This document shows positions 56,751 to 64,000 of a DNA stretch of 64,000 bases, piece after piece. A program made the translations under genes and the position numbers. The stretch comes from Lagenorhynchus albirostris (Eukaryota; Chordata; Mammalia; Artiodactyla; Delphinidae). Positions within the stretch are counted from its first letter, which is position 1; every line of letters begins with the position of its first letter. The notes below the pieces were generated by a model, which was not told the DNA's origin, ran no database searches, and saw nothing but the letters and a program-made list of their open reading frames with translations. The stretch is from the NCBI RefSeq assembly GCF_949774975.1, contig NC_083116.1, positions 36,904,968 to 36,968,967 on the forward strand, in the 5' to 3' direction.

Positions 56751-57288
56751 TGTGCAAAAAATTGAAATTCCATTAGCAAGGAAGAAGGCTATCAGGTAGG
56801 CTGGTGGTTGTACCCAACTCTCACATTCTCCATGATCTTCTCCTTTTTGTATACTATTTATTCCTTTATCCTGTGCACTGCCTCTCTATCTGAATAAATG
56901 ATTCAGATGAAACTTAGGTTTTCTTATCTCTTTCTGTCCTGAGTATTGATAACAAAGATTTTGCAGATTCTTGTTCTAATAAAAAAAGTGACCAGCAGAG
57001 ATATTAACAGTGTTGGATTTAAACTTTATTGCCACAGATATGTTTGTAATAAATCTTTCTTTTAGGAGACACACACATGTTTAATTGAAAACAATTCATT
57101 GATTTGGTCAAGAAAGGCAAGAATCCCTCAAACTGCTAAGAATGATTGCTCAAACCAGTTGTTTGGTGTATTTATAAGCAAGCAATCATATGGTGAATTT
57201 TTGTACTTTTTATCCAATGATAGCGCATCACATAGATACAGGACTAAGTCATCTTTTTACTTTAATCACAGGATTGAGGGAAATAGAA

Positions 57289-57290
<2 letters not shown>

Positions 57291-57337
<47 letters not shown>
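57291..57337 (+). repeat. (GT)n microsatellite
   Basis: About 23 uninterrupted GT units. Confidence 0.97.
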
Positions 57338-57338
<1 letters not shown>

Positions 57339-57714
57339 CATATGTATGAGCAGATATTTTGATAAAAAAAATTCAGACCTTCTACTCTTAATGTTTGATC
57401 CAATCTCTTCGAGCTTGTGGAAAACATAAGGTAATTAAGGTAAAAAAAGACGCCATTAGTGTGGTTGCTAGGCAGCTTGTACGCTACTTTAGACAAAAAA
57501 ATAGAGAAAGTGAAAACAAAGACTGTAAAGCTTATTAAAAAAAAAGCTTTTTTGGATACATTTCCACCCCCACTTTGCACGTGCCTTGGCTTTACTTTCA
57601 TAACCAAAGAATGATAAAAGAGTGAGACAATTATTTTCACATCTCTGATAAACAAAACCCCCTTTTTTCCTAAATTACCTTGCTAAAAGGTATTTTTGAA
57701 GGGAGCTAGTATAG

Positions 57715-57935
57715 CAGAAAGAACATATGATAAGGAGTTAGACAAACTCGGGTTTAAATCTCAGCTCTCACTCTTACTAGCTGCGTGTCCTTGGGCAAGT
57801 TACTTAGATTTTTGAGTCTCAATTTTACCATCTGTAAAGTGGGTTAGTGATCTACAGCTTCTAGGATTATTGTGAAGATTAAACAAAGTAATACGTGTGA
57901 AGTGACTAGCAGAGTGCCTGGCTTATAGCTACTTC
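57715..57935 (+). repeat. MIR
   Basis: CCTTGGGCAAGTTACTTAGA, CAATTTTACCATCTGTAAAG, AGTGACTAGCAGAGTGCCTG. Confidence 0.88.
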
Positions 57936-58174
57936 CTTTCCACCTTTTCTTTTTGGGGCCAGGATGACCCTTATTGGTTGATGGTGACCTAGCATCTAAG
58001 TTACAGTCTGACCTCAACTTCCTGCTCTCTTGAAGTTCTATGATTATTGGCACAGAATCGCTCAATAGTTCCAGCTTTCAAAATTATCTCACTTTCAGAA
58101 TTCCAAATGGTATTTTCTCAGATCAAATTATGTAGCTCAATGTTTGCTTATCCCTTGGCTCCTGTTGTTTTTTC

Positions 58175-58260
58175 CTATTCAGTCAACAGATCAACAACTA
58201 TGTATTAAGCACCTGCCATGTGCCATGTACTATGCTGAACTTCAGATAGAACAGTAAACA
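58175..58260 (+). repeat. Ancient interspersed repeat (L2-like)
   Basis: CACCTGCCATGTGCCATGTA then AGATAGAACAGTAAACAAGA. Confidence 0.4.
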
Positions 58261-58676
58261 AGACAGGATTTTTGTCAGTAGTGTGTTGGAGCCAGTTCAT
58301 AAAAGCTAATTGTGTGCCTCTTTGCCAAACACTGTGTTCAGTGGCATCATGTTGGTAGCTTGAATCAGGCATTGAGAGCATTAACACCACAGAAATTGGT
58401 AAATGCTACAAATAAGAGTTTTTTTCATAGAGCTGTTGCCAACATTTACTAGCATATCACTTGTTCCTGCTCTTATGGGGCTTAAATTCTAATGAAAGAG
58501 AGATTGTAAATGAGTAAACAAATGTATGAGAAAGATGGCTATATTTCTCCCTTGCCCGATAACTTCCAGTGGAATTGAAATTTCTATATATAGGCTATAT
58601 TGCTTATAGAAGTGGTTTGCATCCTCTTTTAGTTTATACACTTGCCCATTCAAAAATTATAAAAAACAAAAAACTA

Positions 58677-58880
58677 GGGCTTCCCTGGTGGCGCAGTGGT
58701 TGAGAGTCCGCCTGCCGATGCAGGGGACACGGGTTCGTGCCCTGGTCCGGGAAGATCCCACGTGCCGCGGAGCGGCTGGGCCTGTGAGCCATGGCCGCTG
58801 AGCCTGCGTGTCCAGAGCCTGTGCTCCGCAACAGGAGAGGCCACAACAGTGAGAGGCCCGCGTACCGCAAAAAAAACCAC
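58677..58880 (+). mobile_element. CHR-2-type cetacean SINE in GUCY2F intron
   Basis: Head GGGCTTCCCTGGTGGCGCAG, A-rich tail. Flanks AAAAAACAAAAA on both sides. Confidence 0.93.
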
Positions 58881-59149
58881 AAAAAACAAAAACATGAAAA
58901 CAATTTTATACACAGTAAAATCTGTTAAATCCCTTATCAATTTCATTTGTTTTTCCTGAGGCTCTCTGTCCTCCTATTCCAATCTAAACTTGTTGTTCCC
59001 TAAGGCTGCTGTACAGCTGTTATGGTAGGATCTCTCTTTTCATCACCCTGGAAATTCGCTTTCTCTTTCTTCTGTGCCGGATTCACTATTCATGACTCTC
59101 ATGACTCCCATTTTCTTGTTTACTCTCTCATTTTCGTTGAGCGCATCCT

Positions 59150-59990
59150 TTAGTAGCTTCTGAAAAAGGTATACAGGAGGTAAACTTTTGAAATTTTGCA
59201 CTGAGAGTCTTTATTCTAGCTTCATTATTGATTGATAGTTTGATTAAATATATAAATCTAGGTTAAAAATTATTTTCTATTAGCACTTTGAAGACATGGC
59301 ACATTGTCTTCTTATTTCCACCGTAGGTGTTGAGAACTCCAATGTCTTTCTTATTCCTGATCCTTTGAAGCAACCTGTTTTCACTCCTCCTTATCTCCCT
59401 TGGAAACTTTTAAGGTTAACTCTTTATTCCTGAAGTAATGAAATTTCATGATTATGTTTGGGTCTTTGACATGTATTATGCTGTGTATTTGGTGGGACCT
59501 TTCAATCTAGAAGCTCATTCTGCCTAGAAAATTTTCTTATGTTATTTTTTTTGATAATTTCCTCAACAACATTGTCTTTGCTCTTTCTGAAAATATTATT
59601 AGTTGGATAGAAGATTGCCTGGGTTGATTTTTTAATTGTATTATTAGTTCTCTTGTATCACCCATATCTTTGTTTTAAGCTTTTCTTCCTTGAAGAATCC
59701 CTCAAGTTTGTGTTCTGACACTTTTACTGATTAAAAAAATTTTGCTGCTATCATATTTTTAAGTTGCAATAATTGATTATAGTTGTTTGATTATTCTATT
59801 TTTATAGCATCCTGTTTTTGAATATGGTATTTTCTCATATTTCTCTGAAGATATTCATTATAATTTCTTTGAAGTTTTCTTCTGCTCTTTGTGTTTCCCT
59901 CAGTTCCTAATTTTTCATGCTTCTTTGTCTTGGTCTTTCTATTTAATCTTGGAAGCTTTCCTTAAATGTCTGATGATCCTGGCTATCTGT
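59150..59990 (-). mobile_element. Old L1-like sequence
   Basis: GAGTCTTTATTCTAGCTTCA, TAGCACTTTGAAGACATGGC, TGTCTTCTTATTTCCACCGT follow the order of a decayed L1. Heavily mutated. Confidence 0.5.
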
Positions 59991-60894
59991 ATGTTTTTAA
60001 GAGTGAAGCTTTAAAAGGAGAATTTGAAAGTGTATGTACATGTTGGTTATGTTGACCTGTAGGCTTTAGTATAGTGCAATTGGCTTGCCAGCTGTTGTAT
60101 TTTTTTTTCCCCCAATACCTGTAGATCTTGCCTCTTGAGCCAGTCACTTTCTTCAGAGAAGAATGTTTCAACCTCCTTCCTGGGAGTTGTAATCCTGGTT
60201 GTCACTATTCTAGGAGCCATGTTGGGGGAAGTAGACTGGGATTCTCATCATTAAGTATGAAGACTTTAACTTCATCGCTCTTTTTTTATGGCCCACCTCA
60301 CTCTCACTGTCATTTGGGTCAAGTGTCCCAGCTCTAGAGCTGCTCTGAATCAGTTTAACCTGTTTCCTGCAGAGATCTGGTTCTCCTTAGTACAAGTGGG
60401 GTGGCAGAAGTCTAACTGCTCCTTACACAGACATCCAAAGCCATCCCTCTTTCGTGCTCTGCCTAACCTCCACTTCTGTACATAGTGCCTCTAATTCCTA
60501 AGTCTTTCCAGGATTCACAGGGAGCAAATGTGCTTGCTGCTTACCAATATTCCCCTCTTCAGATACTTAGATTTAATCACCCTCCACTCTGCTAAATCAG
60601 TTACCACTCCTGTAGCAGCCTTCTCTCTTCATATTCTGTGGTCAAGATTATACTTGTCTTCTAGTGCCATTAGATATGGTGGTTTATTGTTTCTGTTTCT
60701 TGTTCTCCTTGTTGTTTGGGAGTGATGTTTGAGAGGAGGAAGAGAGTGAAGGAAAAAAGTCTTGATTTTGCTATCATTAATCGGGAAGTCATGAAAGGAA
60801 AAAAAGAAGTTACAAAAGGTATATATGATATTCTTTTATTGGTGGGTTTAATGACAGTCCATGAATTAACTTAGCATTTATTTATTAAGCTCAG

Positions 60895-61115
60895 ATATAA
60901 CATGGTAGTTAAGAGCATGGGCTCTGAAGACAGACTGCTGTAAACTTACTTAAGCTCTCTGTATCTTCTTTTCATTATTTTTAGATTGGGAATAATAATA
61001 GTACCTACCTCATAGAGTTGTTGTGAGGATTAAATAAGTTAATACACATAAAGAGCTTGCCTGGCACCTAATGATTCCTCAATAAATGTTTTTCATTATT
61101 ATTGTTAATGTTGTT
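60895..61115 (+). repeat. MIR
   Basis: CATGGTAGTTAAGAGCATGG, ATAGTACCTACCTCATAGAG, TTGTTGTGAGGATTAAATAA, CCTCAATAAATGTTTTTCAT. Confidence 0.92.
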
Positions 61116-61364
61116 ATTTTTATTATGATGATGGCCTTGGCACTCTGCTGGTGATATAATGGAAAACAAAATAGAAGCAAGATCTTTCCTCCAGTGAAGG
61201 GGAACGTTTTACCATTTCAGGGTGCTAAGGACACTGGGTCCAAAACTGGCACTCTATTACATATTTGTGACAAATTCACGACTGAGACAAGGGTCTTGAA
61301 CACTAATTTCCATGATGATATTACCAGAGCCCTGTGTTCCTCTTCTTAAATGCAAACAATAGCA

Positions 61365-61565
61365 GCTATCACGTAGTCAGTGATTATTCTGCACCAGGTA
61401 GTTTATGTAAATGATTCCATTGAATCCTCAGACCAAGCCTACAAATTAGGTATTATCAACTCCATTTTATGGATGATGAAACTGAGGCTCAAGGTAACTT
61501 GTCCAAGGTCATACAGCTGGCAAGTGGCAGAGCTGGGATTCCAACCTAAGTCTACTATCTGAAGT
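61365..61565 (-). repeat. MIR
   Basis: GATGAAACTGAGGCTCAAGG, TAACTTGTCCAAGGTCATAC and GGCAAGTGGCAGAGCTGGGA. Confidence 0.92.
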
Positions 61566-61671
61566 AATACAACCTGACCATTTAACCACACATTAGCCTT
61601 TAAAAAAAATTACATCGTGTCCCATGTCTAGTGCTTTACTCAAAGTAACATTGCTAAGTGACTAATACTTT

Positions 61672-61735
61672 GATTTGAATGGGTATTTGATTTGAATGGG
61701 TATTTGATTTGAATGGGTATTTGATTTGAATGGAT
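61672..61735 (+). repeat. 17-bp tandem repeat, about 3.7 copies
   Basis: Unit GATTTGAATGGGTATTT starts at 61672, 61689, 61706 and 61723. Confidence 0.97.
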
Positions 61736-63241
61736 TGTTTTCCTCTGATATAGGAGGTGATAGGGCTTTATGAGGACCTGTGAAAAGAGAAAAATAAATC
61801 AGAATGGAGAGATTGCGGGGGTGGGACATCAGTGAAAAACTTCCTAATTTGGTCTCAGCATGATTGGGCAAGGATTATCACTTTGTACCTTTATATTTTG
61901 GCACAAAAAGACTTCTGAAATAAGATTTTAGTTCCTGCATTCTTCTCTTTCATTGTATTCCCAATGCTTGTTTTCAATGAAATTCTATTGGCTACAAATG
62001 CATATTGCTAGAACACACATTTTGGATATTTTTTTCCAAATGTGGCCTTATTTGGCTAAGCAAAAGAAATCCTCTGGATTTCTCAGCCAGTCTGGGGGAC
62101 CTTAAGCTCCTACACCTATTGTTTTCCATTACCATAAGTATGGGTGCTTGGCAGGGGGATGCTAGGCCGAAGGCGATGTGGTTAGGACTGGAACATTCCA
62201 GGATGGGGCCCACTAGACAGGTTGTCAGAAAAGCTTGCCTGCAGCTCACAGTGGCTACAATTGTCTTTGTACTGCATTCTATGTAAAAGAAGAGTGTTAT
62301 CTTCATGAGTATCATCATATCAAACAGATTAGGCTATTAGACATTTTTTGGCTAAGTCCAAGGGTTGAGATCATGCATTATTGGAGGTACCACCTTTAAT
62401 AACAAGAATTCAATTACCCTTTGGCTTCTTGGTCTCTGTAGGCACGTGGCTTTTTGTTCAAAGGTGATGTTGCCATTTTGTCCTTCAAGTGGTGTTTTCC
62501 AAGCCAGGTGTTTTAATGTACACTTCCAAGGACAAAGTTCTTTGGAAATCCGTTTTGTGTCCTTTAAGCACAGTAAATCTGAACTGATGATAGTCAACTT
62601 GATGACACCATGAACCATTAAACTGAACAAATTCAAATATCACTGCTCCTGATCCAGACCTTGTTCTCTTGGATACAAGCTCCAAAAATGCCTAGGGTAG
62701 AGCTAGCTAAAGTCACTGAATAATAATGAAAGATAAGTTTCAATTATCATTCATTTATTCACAATTCATTCGTTCATTCAGGCTCAGGTCTATACAGCAC
62801 TCCAAACCAATAGACTGAGTAATCAGTGGTTTCACCATTCTGGCCTGTGATATAACAAGGCCATCTGCCCGACAGAAGGTCTTGCCAATCCTGTCTTGCT
62901 TCTTTAGAACCTAGTCAGAAACCAAGACAGAGGGTTGTAAAGAGTGTCCTTACTTTCCTTGTCCAATCCTCTATCTCTTTTTCTCATTATTTGCAGCAGT
63001 TGCAACTATAGAGCTTTTGTTACCAACGCTAACAGAGTATGCCTTTGGCTTATGGGAAGGGGCAATTACCATTGCTGAAAGGCACAGCAGGTAAAATGGC
63101 AACACAAACCAGCTAGAACACAAATCTAAGGCCTCACAGCAAGAGTGGGGCATAGTGACAACCCCTCTTTTGCAACCAAATGCTGTTGCTACAGCTATGT
63201 TCTTTCCTAGCTTCAAGTCCCCCTACCATACTTCTGTGGCT

Positions 63242-63305
63242 CTGCGCGCGCACGTGCGCGCACGCGTGTGTACACGTGCATGTGTGTGTATGTGTGTGGT
63301 ATGTG
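63242..63305 (+). repeat. Alternating purine-pyrimidine (CG/CA) tract
   Basis: TGCGCGCGCACGTGCGCGCA and on through GTGTGTACACGTGCATGTGT. CpG-dense at its left end. Confidence 0.95.
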
Positions 63306-64000
63306 GTGGAGGCTGGAGAATCCTGAAGAACAAGCTTCAGGTTTCATTCATCTTGGGGAGTTGCTGTCAGTCAGCTCTAGCAGGGGTCAATCCGAGAGCA
63401 CCAAGGGCAGCATAGGCTGGCCAGCTGAAAACTCTGTGCGATGGGTCAGCTCAGAGGTGAGGATGATGTTTTTAAGCGTTTTAATCTTTGCTTTTCGTTG
63501 TAGGTTAGATGCAGTCCCTTTCCCAGAAGGCTCTGTGCCTTTCAAAACAGAATACTAGCATTCTCCCTGCTCTCAGGGTCTTGCTGCCCTGTGGTTTTTT
63601 ACTCATTTGTTTTACTAGTATTGATTTTATACTCTACCTTCCAGCCTTCACTTATCGTCATAACCTACCAAAGCCCCAGTAAACAGGCAGACTCTTGCAG
63701 CAATCCTAAATACAATTAAATGGATCATCTGAGAACGTCAGGAAGGGGAGTTAGTAAAAACCCCTGAAGGGACCTCAGTGTGTGCTAGGCAACTAAGTGT
63801 GGATGCCATGGTGGCAGCACATGTCATCCATTCACCATGCCTATATCTATAGTGTGTGTTAAAGCAGGGTGGTGAAGGGAGATCATTGGAATAGAACTCA
63901 GGAGACTGAGATGTTGATTTCTGCTCTGCTATTAGATGCTCTGTTACTGGGGCAAGGTCTTTGGCCTGAACAACTGGAAGAATGGAGTAGCTTTTAACAA

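Larger units (their letters stand above)
55124..64000 (+). other. GUCY2F following intron, running out of the window
   Basis: No segment matching the next expected extracellular exon was found, so the remaining window is read as intron. Contents are one CHR SINE, MIRs, old L1-like sequence, two alternating microsatellites and short tandem repeats. Stretches 55.3-56.2, 56.7-57.7 and 61.75-63.2 kb hold nothing I can name. Confidence 0.6.

Noticed and set aside
61672..61735. CRISPR-like array
   Set aside because: Units are directly adjacent without spacers, in a mammalian intron.
62005..62636. Overlapping open frames on both strands near 62.0-62.6 kb as a new gene
   Set aside because: No start context, splice pattern or recognisable product; lengths are within chance for AT-moderate DNA.

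Overview
This window is mammalian nuclear DNA, almost certainly cetacean (whale, dolphin or porpoise). The strongest clue is nine well-preserved copies of the tRNA-derived SINE that carries the 'ggcttccctggtggcgcagt' head and a poly(A) tail. I know this as the cetacean CHR-2 type. Older, longer CHR-1-type copies, ancient MIR, L1, L2-like, MaLR and hAT remnants complete a typical cetartiodactyl repeat landscape. Coding density is very low and genes are split into short exons. There is nothing prokaryotic, viral or CRISPR-like.

Two genes can be supported exon by exon. NXT2 (mRNA-export cofactor, NTF2-like fold) lies on the minus strand between about 7.56 and 14.76 kb. All five coding exons are complete, every splice site has consensus GT/AG, and the phases close exactly. 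The ATG in the second coding exon gives a 142-aa protein. Starting at an upstream ATG gives a 204-aa protein with a low-complexity N-terminal extension. GUCY2F (retinal membrane guanylate cyclase) lies on the plus strand and starts at 44.5 kb. Its first two coding exons (44,458-45,272 and 54,822-55,123) are in the window and open, and the rest lies beyond 64,000. The two genes are divergent and about 30 kb apart, which as I recall is the human Xq23 arrangement, so this is probably X-linked sequence.

Layout: 1-7.5 kb, repeats downstream of NXT2 with one exon-like open segment near 4.5 kb and an RFX/NF-Y motif cluster near 1.6 kb. 7.56-14.76 kb, NXT2 with its 3' UTR and GC-rich promoter region (ZNF143-like and ETS motifs). 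14.8-44.4 kb, intergenic DNA dominated by CHR SINEs, old L1 and LTR pieces, with one repeat-poor block (37.8-38.35 kb) that could regulate GUCY2F. 44.4-64 kb, GUCY2F 5' part with long repeat-filled introns.

The two genes have unrelated jobs: NXT2 pairs with NXF-family receptors to export mRNA, while GUCY2F restores cGMP in photoreceptors after light. I found no evidence of a new multi-gene system. The points most worth checking are the lost canonical start codon of GUCY2F, the 21-bp tandem repeat in the NXT2 long isoform, a tandem SINE pair with three copies of its target site, a perfect 21-nt fold-back inside an old L1, and candidate regulatory clusters. Repeat family names and human comparisons come from memory, not from a search; repeat edges are approximate unless target-site duplications are given.
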